Notes: a model not told the origin generated them from the sequence alone. Counted from the stretch's first letter, positions 37,251-47,111 are shown. The stretch: 64,000 nucleotides of DNA from CAZWDO01 sp964632485 [NCBI: uncultured bacterium] (GCA_964632485.1 CAZWDO010000009.1:18065-82064); one strand, 5' to 3'. Numbers and translations are program-made.

Positions 37251-40200
37251 ATGATCCAAAAAAAATTTTATTGTTGGTTAATGATTATGATGCTGTTTGC
37301 ATCATGGTCATGGGCAGGAATGACCGGGAAAATCAAGGGGAAAGTGATTGATGCGGAAACCGGCGAAGGGTTGCCCAGCGTGAATGTGGTTTTGGTGGGC
37401 ACTGTATTCGGCGCAGCGACCGATGTGGACGGCGAGTTCATGATTATAAATATTCCTCCGGGAAAATATGATATCGAGGCTCGCATGATCGGGTATAAAC
37501 CAACGACTATCAAAGATCTTTCTATTGTTCAGGATTTTACCCGTACTCTGGATTTTAAGCTCCAAACGGAAGCCATCGAGGGTGAGGAAGTTGTTATTAC
37601 CGCTTCCCGTCCGATTGTGCAACGCGATGTAACGGCTTCCACCCGGACAGTCAGCGGTGAGGATATTATTAAAATGCCGGTTAGCACGTTCAACGGGTTT
37701 ATCAGCAATACCGGTGGCGCTGTAACGACCGGCGGCGGCGATGCGGGTGTGCATATTCGCGGCGGACGGGTCAGCGAAGTCAGTTTTGTGGTGGATGGCG
37801 TCAATACAAATGATCCGGTCATCGGCGGAACGAATTCAATCATTGATAACAACGCAATTGCCGAGATTATGGTGATTACCGGGGGATTCAACGCCGAATA
37901 TGGCGATGCGATGTCCGGGCTGGTCAATATAGTGACCAAAGAAGGATCCCGCGATGCTTACAGCGGCACGCTTGAGTATAATACCAGCAGTGTTTTTTCA
38001 GGGACCCGCTATGATAACGGAAATAATGAATACAAGTTTACGCTGGGCGGCCCTTTATTTTTTACTAAAAAAGCCACTTTTTTTATCTCAGGTTCCTCCG
38101 TGGCCCGAGACAAACGCGCTGATCGGGTGGGGATTAAAATAAAAAACGATGATAAAAAGGATTTGAGCGGCACGTTTAAGCTGGTTTACCGTCCCATAAA
38201 TAGTTTTAAAATGACCTTCAGCGGAAATTTATCGCAAACGGACTATCATCTTTATAACCATGCCCGCAGTTGGGGCAATTGGTTGAAACAAACTTCGTTG
38301 ATCACGATTGGCAATAAGCAGTTCAATTTTCAGATCAACCATCAGCTTAGCGCCCGAACATTTTATGAAGTGCAACTTTCCCAGTTCAACACCTATACTA
38401 CCTATGAGTCGCAGGATGGTAAAGATTACACGGAAATGAAGATAGTAACCTACGATTTGCCTTGGGCCTACTGGGCGTATCAAAATGGATGGTTTAATGA
38501 GGAAACACTGGAGTGGACCCGCGATATGGATTCTGTGTGGATGGATTACTATATTGATCAGGGTTGGCTGGGTAACACTCCCGGGGCGACATCTGTTGAG
38601 GATAAAACCTTTAATGGTTGGTATTGGAGCGATGTCATCCGGATGCAGCGCGCGTATAATGATCGGTGGTTCGATACAGGCGGCTGGGACTTTAATTCAG
38701 ATACGACGGATATTATATATCGCACCTTCAATATCAATAATTATCTCACCTACTTAGATATGATCCGGGCGGGAGAAACGGCTCCTGCGGAATGGGCCTA
38801 TTTCGGTGATATTAATAATATGTACACCAATTTGGATCATACCGGAAATTTTAACCTGGATTTCCAACCCTGGTGGCGTGATCAAAGCACCACGCAATAC
38901 AGCGCAAAATTCGATCTGACCAGCCAAATCAATAATTCCAACCAATTCAAATTTGGCGCGTCCTACCGAATGACAACCATGGACTATATTGATTTGCAGT
39001 TTTACAATGCCAACCCCTATTATGACAGCTATCGCCATTACGAAGCGGAAAGCGGTGAATTGAAGAATGACTACCGTCCTGTCAATATGGCGTTTTATCT
39101 CCAGGATAAGATTGAGTGGGAAGATCTGACCCTCAATCCCGGTTTGCGTTGGGAGTATTTGGATTTGGATGCCGATCACCCGATCGATCCGACCGATCTG
39201 GATTTGGGTTATAAAAAAACAGACGCTAAAACCCAGTTTTCGCCGCGCTTGGGAATTTCATTCGCAATGTCAGACAAGGCGGTCATGTACGCGCATTATG
39301 GGCATTTCTTCCAGGTACCCGAATACCATGACGTGTTTATGAATCTGAATGCCGATATCAGCACCGGCCTGCCGTTGCTGGGAAATCCCAATATCCAGCC
39401 GCAGAAACAGATCGCTTATGAAGCGGGCTTTAAATACGCTTTGACCCCGGATTTGAGCGTTGAAATCTCTTCGTATTATAAAAATGTTGAGAATCTGACG
39501 GGAACGCGCCAGCAGACCACTTTTTATCACGATGCCCTGGCAAATTATACCTATTTCACCGTCGATGATTTCGCAAAAATTAAAGGGATCGAACTAAAAT
39601 TCGATAAGCGTTTTGGGCCAGGTATTTCAGGAAATATCAGCTATAGTTTTATGCAGGCGAAGGGAACCGGCTCTGCGTCGTGGGAATTTTATTTGAATTA
39701 TCTTAATACAACGACTGAACTGCCGAAAATGGAATATCCGCTGGAGTTCGATATCACTCATTCCCTTAAAGTCAATCTGAATTATTATATCGCTGAAAAG
39801 CAGGGGCCTATGATTTTCGGGTCCTATTTATTGGAAGAATCCAATTTGAATATGATGCTTGATTTGGCAAGCGGCCGCCCGTACACTCCTGAGGATTCCA
39901 AGGGTAATCCGCGGGAGATCGGCTCGAAGCGGCTGCCTTCCTATTTTAATATTGATTTGCGTTATGAAAAAGTGGTCCGTGTGAGCGAAAAAATCTCTTT
40001 TTCCGTTTACATGATGGTTTGGAATATCCTGGATAAAGTCAATGTTCGCAACGTGGATGCGTTTACTGGTAAACCGGATGATAACGGTATCCCGCCGGTA
40101 CGGGATCCGAATAATTACACCGATTTTGCGCGTTGGGGATACGCTGACTGGGAATCGTTTTATAACGAAGACCTGCGTCGTTGGCGTATTCGCCAGAAAA

Positions 40201-40259
40201 ATCCATTTAATTATTACGCGCCCCGTGAAATACGGTTGGGAATGATGTTCAGATTCTAA
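37251..40259 (+). CDS. TonB-dependent receptor with carboxypeptidase-regulatory domain
   Basis: The 1002-residue outer membrane protein has a signal peptide (1-22). A carboxypeptidase-regulatory-like domain (about 24-105; GKIKGKVIDAETGEGLPSV) precedes the plug domain (about 110-230; EEVVITASRP, HIRGGRVSEVSFVVDGV). The C-terminal beta barrel ends in the aromatic residue of MMFRF, as expected for BAM insertion. SusD is not encoded next to it, so it is not a classical SusCD pair. Instead, it is followed by a large secreted protein and a PorV-like barrel. AGGAGG precedes the ATG. The ligand is unknown. Confidence 0.94.
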   Translation: MIQKKFYCWLMIMMLFASWSWAGMTGKIKGKVIDAETGEGLPSVNVVLVGTVFGAATDVDGEFMIINIPPGKYDIEARMIGYKPTTIKDLSIVQDFTRTLDFKLQTEAIEGEEVVITASRPIVQRDVTASTRTVSGEDIIKMPVSTFNGFISNTGGAVTTGGGDAGVHIRGGRVSEVSFVVDGVNTNDPVIGGTNSIIDNNAIAEIMVITGGFNAEYGDAMSGLVNIVTKEGSRDAYSGTLEYNTSSVFSGTRYDNGNNEYKFTLGGPLFFTKKATFFISGSSVARDKRADRVGIKIKNDDKKDLSGTFKLVYRPINSFKMTFSGNLSQTDYHLYNHARSWGNWLKQTSLITIGNKQFNFQINHQLSARTFYEVQLSQFNTYTTYESQDGKDYTEMKIVTYDLPWAYWAYQNGWFNEETLEWTRDMDSVWMDYYIDQGWLGNTPGATSVEDKTFNGWYWSDVIRMQRAYNDRWFDTGGWDFNSDTTDIIYRTFNINNYLTYLDMIRAGETAPAEWAYFGDINNMYTNLDHTGNFNLDFQPWWRDQSTTQYSAKFDLTSQINNSNQFKFGASYRMTTMDYIDLQFYNANPYYDSYRHYEAESGELKNDYRPVNMAFYLQDKIEWEDLTLNPGLRWEYLDLDADHPIDPTDLDLGYKKTDAKTQFSPRLGISFAMSDKAVMYAHYGHFFQVPEYHDVFMNLNADISTGLPLLGNPNIQPQKQIAYEAGFKYALTPDLSVEISSYYKNVENLTGTRQQTTFYHDALANYTYFTVDDFAKIKGIELKFDKRFGPGISGNISYSFMQAKGTGSASWEFYLNYLNTTTELPKMEYPLEFDITHSLKVNLNYYIAEKQGPMIFGSYLLEESNLNMMLDLASGRPYTPEDSKGNPREIGSKRLPSYFNIDLRYEKVVRVSEKISFSVYMMVWNILDKVNVRNVDAFTGKPDDNGIPPVRDPNNYTDFARWGYADWESFYNEDLRRWRIRQKNPFNYYAPREIRLGMMFRF

Positions 40260-40279
40260 ATATAACAGGAGACAAATGA

Positions 40280-43200
40280 ATGAAATGCATACGATTATTT
40301 TTGGGCTTACTATTTTGTCTGATGAGCGTGGTATGGTCTCGGCCTCCGCTAAACATGCCGGCGCCGGCTCCTACCCGGAATTTGCTGGGTCCCCGTCTCA
40401 ATAAAACCACTGTTTTAGACACAACAGAGGGCCCCCACCAGTTCCGCATGACATGGATCGGAGTGGGAAATCTGGCAAAATACACCATCACCAATGTAGG
40501 AAATAGCGGTTATTTTACCCCTCCGGCCACCTGGGACGGCTCGTATGATGGCAGCAATGAGACAGGTTATACGGCCGGTGGTACCGTTCATACCGGCGAA
40601 TATCCCGCAGGTTCCCAGCAATTCTACGTCTGGGCGGCCGGGTTATGGGTCGGGGCCGAGGTTCCCGTGCCAACCAGCAGCGGAACGCTTTATGATCGAC
40701 GTGTCGCCGCCTGCGCTTATTATTCCGACCAGGGCTCTATGTTTCCCCTCTATACCAGTACCCAGGTCATTTCGGAAGATGAAGAGAATGGCGGGGCATT
40801 TCTCTTTCTCCAACCCGGTATGTCAAGTTCTGCATATCAGTATCAGTGGCCCTTCACCGATTACAAGTTGAATGCCCGTCGGGCGGAGATTGAACAGGAA
40901 CGCGGCCTGAGCGGGTTGGTGCTTGATACGGGCGATATCGTCTCTAACCAGGATTCTTATACGGTTTATGGCGATTATATTCCCGAATCCGATGCCTTGA
41001 CGGCGTTTTCCTTTAAGTATGATACCGAACCCGTAGGAGTAAAAATCATCCAGCGCACCTATTCCTGGGGATATAGTTATAATAACTCTTATCTTTATCT
41101 GGATTTTTACATTATCAATATGAATGCCTTGCCCTTACGCAATGTTTACTTCGGCTATTTTATGGATACCGATATCGGCGATGCGAATACGCCGCAAGGC
41201 GCTTATGACGACCTGATCGGTTATGATGAAAGCCTCAATCTGGGTTACTGTTACGATTCCGATTTGTTTGAACCGGGGTGGCAAACTCAGTCCGGGTATA
41301 TTGGAGTGACCTTTGTGGAAACACCTCGGAATCAAAATGGCGAACCCCTGGGATTAACCGGTTTTCAAACCTGGGAAAACGGGGGCGAAGAGGGCACTAA
41401 TGTTGAAGGCGAAGGCAATGATTTAGGGAAATATGACCAGTTATCTAAAGGCGGCTATGAGCTGTTCACCACGCCGCAGGATGTGCGCATGGTGCCCTGT
41501 TCAGGTCCGATTGTTGATTTTATGCCCGGCGATACGGCGCATTTGGTGGTGGCTATGGTAGTTGGTAATAGCGTGGCTGAATTGAAAGAAAACACGCAAC
41601 GCGCCATCACTCAATATCAAAATGCTTATGTGGGCCCTACCGCGCCGCCCATGCCGCGGTATTCAGTTACGCCGGCAGACGGTAAATGCTATATCCGCTG
41701 GGATAACTTTCCCGAAACGGTTCCCGACCCCATGTCCGCCGCGCTGGATTTCGAAGGGTACCGTATCTATCGGTCCAAAACCGGTATTGCCGGTCAATGG
41801 GATGAAATCGCCGATTTCGATCAAGCCAATACCTTTACCGGCCGGGTGGTCGTTCCCAAATACAGCAAAGGAAACTCTACCTGCTCCATCGGGTTTAATA
41901 ATTTTGTAACTGGGACGGAAGCTTTCTTCAGGGAAGCCAGATACACGATTGAGTTTCTGACTGATGAAACGATCATGGTCTATAATGTATCCAGTTTGCA
42001 GAGTTATGGCTATCGCCGCGATGCCCGTAGTGTGGGCGCCGGATTTTGCCTCATCAACCCGGCGAATAACCAGGTGGCTACTGATCCCGTCTATAAAAGC
42101 GGGTATTTGATTTATATTGATGGATTCACCGTGAAAATCAGCGATGGCATGGTCGTTAAACCCGATGACGATCCAACGCCCAACCGTGGCGATGTCTTTA
42201 CTATTGAAACCTTTGAGGATTCTCCTATCGGAGATCAAACCGGTTTGCAATATGCGTTTATTGACGAAGGGTTAACCAATGGCCTGACGTATTACTACTC
42301 AATGACCAGTTATGACCGGGGGGATCTGGAACGCGGAATCGCGGCCCTGGAAACGGGCATTGAAATGAATAAAACGACAGCTATCCCCACCAGCCTCGGC
42401 GTTGATGTGACGGATGTCTCGGTGGTTGGCTTGACTCATGATCAGGGGAATGGCTATGGGACGATATCTATTGGCTTGCTTGATGCCGCGATCATAACCG
42501 GACACCAGTATCAGATCAGTTTTCATAAGCTGGCGTCAAATACCTCCGCTCTACCTTTGGCAGATTTCTGGCGTTTGACGGACATGACTGCCAACACCAT
42601 TGTGTGCGATACCAATACCCATAAAAGCAATCAGTCCAATCCGCTATATGACGGTTTAACGGTTCGCGTGACGACTCCTGCGGCAACCGCCTTCGATTCG
42701 TCGTATTGGGTGATCGGGGAAACGACGTATGATTTTAATGTGTTGACTTCTACTACCCCGGATCCCTACGATTACGAGATTCGCTTTACGGCTGACGGCA
42801 GCTATGACAAACGCAATTTCAAAGCGCCTTTTGAGGTTTGGAATACCACAATTGATACGCAGGCGGTTTTTGTGTTTGGCGATAAAAACCGTAACGAAGC
42901 CTTTGACAGCAGTGATTTTATTTATATTATCCAGCGGTTCGGCAATCAAAATTCGGCGCAAATCATTATCAATTTCAGCGCCGGCGCTACTCCGCCCGTT
43001 ACCGGGGATATCTTCCGTCTAACAACCCGCAAGCCATTTATGATTGATGATCTGTACACATTTTCCACGACCCGTCTGTTTGGCGAACGGGATGACTACG
43101 ATTTAGATAATGTCCGCGTGGTGCCCAATCCCTATTATATGCGCGCGGATTGGGACCGGAACCGTTTTGAGCAAAAGATTTATTTCCAAAACCTCCCCTC

Positions 43201-43402
43201 TGAATGCCGAATCCGCATTTTCAACACGGCCGGCGTGCTTATTCGTAGCTTGGACCACAATCCAGCCAGCGCTACGGGAAGTGAAAGCTGGAATTTGCGT
43301 ACTGAAGAAAACCTTAATGCCGTTAACGGTTTGTATATTTTCCAGGTGGAAGATTTAAAAAGCGGTAAAAAGACAACTGGTAAATTTGCCATTATCCGTT
43401 AG
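40280..43402 (+). CDS. Large secreted protein of unknown function with sorting-tail-like C-terminus
   Basis: The 1040-residue protein starts with a signal peptide (1-20). A proline-rich linker and a beta-rich N-terminal region of about 450 residues follow, in a conserved-looking style with many tryptophans and tyrosines. A fibronectin III-like segment (about 465-560) contains FEGYRIYRSKTG. The C-terminal ~90 residues (VVPNPYYMRADWD, CRIRIFNTAGVLIRSLDH, VNGLYIFQVED) resemble a T9SS sorting domain. No catalytic motif is recognised. It lies 20 bases after the TonB receptor and 12 before the PorV-like gene; receptor, secreted protein and barrel could form one surface complex. AGGAG lies eight bases before the ATG. 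Confidence 0.85.
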   Translation: MKCIRLFLGLLFCLMSVVWSRPPLNMPAPAPTRNLLGPRLNKTTVLDTTEGPHQFRMTWIGVGNLAKYTITNVGNSGYFTPPATWDGSYDGSNETGYTAGGTVHTGEYPAGSQQFYVWAAGLWVGAEVPVPTSSGTLYDRRVAACAYYSDQGSMFPLYTSTQVISEDEENGGAFLFLQPGMSSSAYQYQWPFTDYKLNARRAEIEQERGLSGLVLDTGDIVSNQDSYTVYGDYIPESDALTAFSFKYDTEPVGVKIIQRTYSWGYSYNNSYLYLDFYIINMNALPLRNVYFGYFMDTDIGDANTPQGAYDDLIGYDESLNLGYCYDSDLFEPGWQTQSGYIGVTFVETPRNQNGEPLGLTGFQTWENGGEEGTNVEGEGNDLGKYDQLSKGGYELFTTPQDVRMVPCSGPIVDFMPGDTAHLVVAMVVGNSVAELKENTQRAITQYQNAYVGPTAPPMPRYSVTPADGKCYIRWDNFPETVPDPMSAALDFEGYRIYRSKTGIAGQWDEIADFDQANTFTGRVVVPKYSKGNSTCSIGFNNFVTGTEAFFREARYTIEFLTDETIMVYNVSSLQSYGYRRDARSVGAGFCLINPANNQVATDPVYKSGYLIYIDGFTVKISDGMVVKPDDDPTPNRGDVFTIETFEDSPIGDQTGLQYAFIDEGLTNGLTYYYSMTSYDRGDLERGIAALETGIEMNKTTAIPTSLGVDVTDVSVVGLTHDQGNGYGTISIGLLDAAIITGHQYQISFHKLASNTSALPLADFWRLTDMTANTIVCDTNTHKSNQSNPLYDGLTVRVTTPAATAFDSSYWVIGETTYDFNVLTSTTPDPYDYEIRFTADGSYDKRNFKAPFEVWNTTIDTQAVFVFGDKNRNEAFDSSDFIYIIQRFGNQNSAQIIINFSAGATPPVTGDIFRLTTRKPFMIDDLYTFSTTRLFGERDDYDLDNVRVVPNPYYMRADWDRNRFEQKIYFQNLPSECRIRIFNTAGVLIRSLDHNPASATGSESWNLRTEENLNAVNGLYIFQVEDLKSGKKTTGKFAIIR

Positions 43403-43414
43403 AGGGAGATGATC

Positions 43415-44419
43415 ATGAAAAGAACAACGCTCTTATTGATAATAATGTGTTTGGCCTCGACGACTCTCTGGGCCCGCCTGGGAGGAGCCGGCTTGAATTT
43501 TTTAATCGTTAATGCCGGTAGTCGTCCCAGCGCTTTGGGAGGGGCGTATGCCGCTCTGGCTAATGATCTGGACGCGATTTATTTCAATCCGGCCGGGATC
43601 AGCGCTCTCAACCGCTTCAGTTTAAATTTTTCCTATACGCCCTATTTTGCCGATATGAGCTATCAGTCTATGGCTATGGCGATTCCTTCCGGCATGTTTG
43701 GAACGATTGGTTTATCCCTCTTGTCGTTACAGAGTGGAGATATTGAAAAGACGACTCTGGATGAACCCAATGGTACCAATTCTTCATATAGCGCATCGGA
43801 TTATGCGTTTGGCGTCACTCTTGCCCGTCCCCTGACTGACAAATTTTCGGTGGGTGGCACGATGAAGTTTATTACCGAAGGCATCGATGAAGTTTCCTGT
43901 TTCGGTTGGGCTATTGATCTCGGAGCGACTTACAACACCGGCTTTAAAAATTTTCGCCTGGGTTTTTCGATTCTCAATTTCGGTCCCGATATGCAGTTCA
44001 AAGGCGATGTGCTGAAGTTTCATTATAAACCGGTGGACCCCAATGATCCGGAAGAAAATGATCTGATGGAGGAAGATGCCCAGGCTCAATGGGAATCCGA
44101 AAAGATACCTCTGCCCTTGATGTTTCAATTCGGGTTGGCCGTTGATCTGATCCAAACTTCAGCCTACCGGGTAACATTTACTGCTGACAAGGTCAATCCC
44201 ACTGACCAGGTTGAAACCTTTGCCGTTGGGATGGAAGTCGGCTATCTTGAGTTTCTGAATCTTCGTGTTGGTTATTCCGACAAAAACGACGGTAATTTTG
44301 CCGCGGGGGCCGGGATCATTCTCCCGATGGGAAATAGCAAGGCCATTTTTGATTATGCCTTTCGGAATCATCAATATCTGGATGCTTTGCATACGTTTGC
44401 GTTAACTTTAGTGTTTTAA
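43415..44419 (+). CDS. PorV/PorQ-family (FadL-like) outer membrane barrel protein
   Basis: The 334-residue protein has a signal peptide followed by RLGGAGLNFLIVNAGSRPSALGGAYAAL and DLDAIYFNPAG segments, the hallmark of PorV/UPF0164 family beta barrels (ending ALTLVF). PorV shuttles T9SS cargo to the cell-surface attachment complex in Bacteroidota; family members also include transporters. Its position directly after a secreted protein with a sorting tail supports an export role. I prefer the ATG at 43415, six bases after GGGAG, over an ATG two codons earlier that abuts the ribosome binding site. A tandem hairpin region follows. Confidence 0.88.
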   Translation: MKRTTLLLIIMCLASTTLWARLGGAGLNFLIVNAGSRPSALGGAYAALANDLDAIYFNPAGISALNRFSLNFSYTPYFADMSYQSMAMAIPSGMFGTIGLSLLSLQSGDIEKTTLDEPNGTNSSYSASDYAFGVTLARPLTDKFSVGGTMKFITEGIDEVSCFGWAIDLGATYNTGFKNFRLGFSILNFGPDMQFKGDVLKFHYKPVDPNDPEENDLMEEDAQAQWESEKIPLPLMFQFGLAVDLIQTSAYRVTFTADKVNPTDQVETFAVGMEVGYLEFLNLRVGYSDKNDGNFAAGAGIILPMGNSKAIFDYAFRNHQYLDALHTFALTLVF

Positions 44420-44751
44420 GTCCGTTGATGCTGGGTACTCTCTTTTTCGGAAAGGGCCGGCGTATGCCCGCCCTTTCGGAATAGCAAAGGCCATCGATCG
44501 TTGCTATTCCGTTTCAAGGTGTAAGGTTAGTTGGAGAATTCCGAACAGAGGGAGGAATCTCAGTTTAAAGGTGAGATTTCGATTGCCGGGACGATGTTGA
44601 AACGGCCCCTGGAATCTCAAAATAACCGACAGCGGAGTCAACCAAAATCCAGCGGTTTTGGGTGACAAGCGGCTGAAAGGAGGTGTTTGGCCGAAAATAG
44701 TTAAACTCTTGATGTCGTTGTATTTTTGTTCATTCTAACAGAGGAGAAGCT
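44420..44751 (+). promoter_or_regulatory. Structured 332-base intergenic leader
   Basis: No gene fits here. Hairpin 1 pairs GAAAGGGC (44450-44457) with GCCCTTTC (44470-44477). Hairpin 2 is a perfect 11-bp inverted repeat (44477-44487 with 44501-44511), and both hairpins need base 44477, so they compete slightly. Further on, GGAATCTCA occurs twice, flanking one TGAGATTTC that can pair with either copy (9 bp with one wobble), giving two mutually exclusive stems. CCAAAA/TTTTGG forms another stem. A strong AGGAGG near 44680 is not followed by a real gene. It matches no riboswitch class I can recall. Confidence 0.45.
44448..44511 (+). repeat. Tandem inverted repeats after the PorV-like gene
   Basis: Two GC-rich hairpins in series lie 30 bases after the stop codon. 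The second has an 11-bp perfect stem and a 13-base loop. Neither is followed by a T-run, so this may be a non-canonical terminator, an mRNA 3'-end stabiliser or part of the leader of the next gene. Confidence 0.6.
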
Positions 44752-46947
44752 ATGTTGAAAAAGTTTGTGTTTGGTTTGGCTATGTTGAGCCTGCTCGTCC
44801 TGTCCGTACAGGCGCGCGCTCCCAAACAATCGATTACGGATCGTAACCTCGAGAAAATCACTCAATTTGTGGATGAAGCCGGTTATTTGCATAAAATCGT
44901 TTACAAACCCGGCGTGGCGGTGATTGATACGGTTCAATATCTTGGTGACATTGTTATTACCGCTAATAATTATACGGCGGGAGGCGATTATGTCGCCACC
45001 TATTTCCGCCCGGCAGCCGATGGGTTTATTACCGATGTATTCATGCCTTTCGGGACAACTGGCGATTGTGAATTTCATGTCATGCGCGATACTCTAGTAA
45101 CCAATGCTGCTGGAAGCTTGCGGTCATTCTGTAATTGGAATAACTGTGTCGTGGATTCGATCAATGGTTTTGTCGGTTCGAAAATATGGTCGGTAACCAA
45201 AGCCACGGCCGTTTCGACTGCGACATTATTGACCGAGGAGGAATATGAACATTTGAACATTAAAGCCGATGTAACCATGGGCCTTAGTGATATCCCGGTG
45301 GTTGAGTATTATCGGGTCTGGGTTGGCTTTAAGAAGTTGACTACCGGAGCGACTAATGAGTTATGGGCCCGCAGCTATGATTACGGATATACGGGCGATT
45401 ACATTGGCCATACCTCTTTCAGCTATAATCAGAATTGGGCCAATCCGCTGGCCGGGCCCTATTCCATTATATGGGGCAGCAACTATCAAGGCGATTGCCC
45501 GATGAAAGTCGTGTTTACTTATCCCGAAGGCACTCCTCCCCAGGTGCTTTCCATGGACTATGTCGCTAATACGTATAGCACTACACCCAGCAAGAACGTA
45601 TGGGCTTCTTTAGCCGATGCCGATGGCTCGGTAACCTCAGCCCAGGTCGTTTTCGGGGTAGGCTATGCCATGACGACGACCTCTCGGGTGGATATGACCT
45701 ATAATGAAGATTATGATGAATGGTATGGAACCGTTAGCGGGACGTTCGCTCCCGGCGATTCCGTATATTATTACGTGGAAGCCACTGATAACGAAAGCAA
45801 AGTGCGCGATAACTCCCTGCAGAAAAAGTATTTCGTCGTCAAAGCTCCCGCTGATCCCACTTCTGAAATTATGGTGATTTTAGAAAGTGAAGATGATTTT
45901 TCAGTTTATAGCACGGTTCTGGATCGTTTGGGAAAGACCTATGAAGTATGGGACGTTGATGAGAATAACGGAATCGATGCTTCAGTAGTGTCACTGCCGC
46001 AGATTAAATACATTGTCTGGGGCGCCCATGGTACGGGTAAGTTCGCTTATCCCGAGTTCGATAAAGAATTTCTTTCGGGAATAAGCTCCCTTTACGCGGG
46101 AATTTTCGATTTCCTCGATAACGGTGGCGGTTTGTTCATGAGCGATTATGATTATTTCTATACCCGCACTTTCGGCGGGGTGGACACCACCATGGTTTTA
46201 GGCGCCAATGAATGCAGTGTCAATATCGGCGAACTGGAACCCGGCAGCATCGGTTATGATTATTTTGGTGTCGGCAAATGGTGGAGCGATCCGTTCTATG
46301 TTAGCGATGATTATCATCCACAGGGCGAATTATCGTTTGCGGGCGTAGCATCCGATCCGATCACCAATAATTGGGCCACCACTGATCTGAATGCGATCGA
46401 TCAAACCGAACACTGGGGTGATTTTATCGAAGTGGCGCCGGGAGCGGAAGCAATTCTTCTCGGGAAAGCGCATGGTTATCAACAGGGCGTTCGCAAATCC
46501 AACGGCACGTGGGCCACGGTTTTCATTCCCTGGAATTTTGCGATCCTGGCCGATACTACCGGTGGCGCCAATACTTCCACCGACGCTGAACAATTTATGG
46601 CTAATGTTCTGGGTTATCTGGCCGCCAAAACTACCGGTGTTGAAGATGATCCCTTCTTTGTTAATCCACTGCGCACCGAACTGCTGGGTAATTACCCCAA
46701 TCCGTTCAACCCGGAAACAGAAATCGCCTTCTCTCTGGCCGAAGCCGGAAATGTGAAAATCAGTATCTATGATCTCACCGGCAAACTCGTCAGAAAGCTG
46801 ATTGATGAAGAAAAATCGGTGGGCACCTATAAAGTTCGTTGGAACGGAACCCGCGCGAATGGACAACCAGTCGGTACTGGCATGTATCTCTATAAGCTGG
46901 AAACCGGAACCAAGGTCCAAAGCAAAAAAATGATGTTTATTAAATAA
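44752..46947 (+). CDS. Secreted T9SS cargo protein of unknown function
   Basis: The 731-residue protein has a signal peptide (1-22). The middle is beta-rich: a fibronectin-like segment near 265-365 (DGSVTSAQVVF, DSVYYYVEATDNES), then an alpha/beta region (about 370-625) with LESEDDFSVYSTVLDRLG and VWGAHGTGKF that resembles a Rossmann-like or glutamine-amidotransferase-like fold without a clear active site. The C-terminal ~85 residues are a textbook type A sorting domain (NYPNPFNPETEIAFSL, KISIYDLTGKLVRKL, GMYLYKLETG). AGGAG precedes the ATG. It is preceded by a structured leader and followed by an intrinsic terminator, so it may be made as its own unit. Confidence 0.9.
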   Translation: MLKKFVFGLAMLSLLVLSVQARAPKQSITDRNLEKITQFVDEAGYLHKIVYKPGVAVIDTVQYLGDIVITANNYTAGGDYVATYFRPAADGFITDVFMPFGTTGDCEFHVMRDTLVTNAAGSLRSFCNWNNCVVDSINGFVGSKIWSVTKATAVSTATLLTEEEYEHLNIKADVTMGLSDIPVVEYYRVWVGFKKLTTGATNELWARSYDYGYTGDYIGHTSFSYNQNWANPLAGPYSIIWGSNYQGDCPMKVVFTYPEGTPPQVLSMDYVANTYSTTPSKNVWASLADADGSVTSAQVVFGVGYAMTTTSRVDMTYNEDYDEWYGTVSGTFAPGDSVYYYVEATDNESKVRDNSLQKKYFVVKAPADPTSEIMVILESEDDFSVYSTVLDRLGKTYEVWDVDENNGIDASVVSLPQIKYIVWGAHGTGKFAYPEFDKEFLSGISSLYAGIFDFLDNGGGLFMSDYDYFYTRTFGGVDTTMVLGANECSVNIGELEPGSIGYDYFGVGKWWSDPFYVSDDYHPQGELSFAGVASDPITNNWATTDLNAIDQTEHWGDFIEVAPGAEAILLGKAHGYQQGVRKSNGTWATVFIPWNFAILADTTGGANTSTDAEQFMANVLGYLAAKTTGVEDDPFFVNPLRTELLGNYPNPFNPETEIAFSLAEAGNVKISIYDLTGKLVRKLIDEEKSVGTYKVRWNGTRANGQPVGTGMYLYKLETGTKVQSKKMMFIK

Positions 46948-46978
46948 TCTCGTTAATCCGAGATAATTGACGATCAGT

Positions 46979-47012
46979 AAGGGGGAAATCGATTGCGATT
47001 TCCCCCTTTTTA
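46979..47012 (+). terminator. Intrinsic (Rho-independent) terminator
   Basis: An 11-bp perfect stem (46981-46991 with 46996-47006) has a four-base loop ATTG and is followed by five Ts. It lies about 30 bases after the T9SS cargo gene. A small TCTCG/CGAGA hairpin (46948-46963) precedes it. This is the clearest terminator in the window. Confidence 0.92.
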
Positions 47013-47111
47013 TTATGGGATCGATCGGGGTTGTCAGTTTGTTTGAGAAAGAAGGAACAATCTGTTGAAAGAAGAGTTTTATTTGTATAACAACGGTGTT
47101 ACAAAGGAAAA

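Noticed and set aside
41663-42250. 195-codon minus-strand open frame inside the large secreted protein gene
   Set aside because: No ribosome binding site and no family resemblance; the codon pattern is that of a shadow of the plus-strand gene. The same holds for 46330-46920 and 14251-14832.
44420-44751. Known riboswitch (c-di-GMP GEMM, TPP, glycine, ydaO-like) or a small gene after AGGAGG
   Set aside because: Conserved cores of these riboswitches are absent, and frames after AGGAGG end within a few codons.
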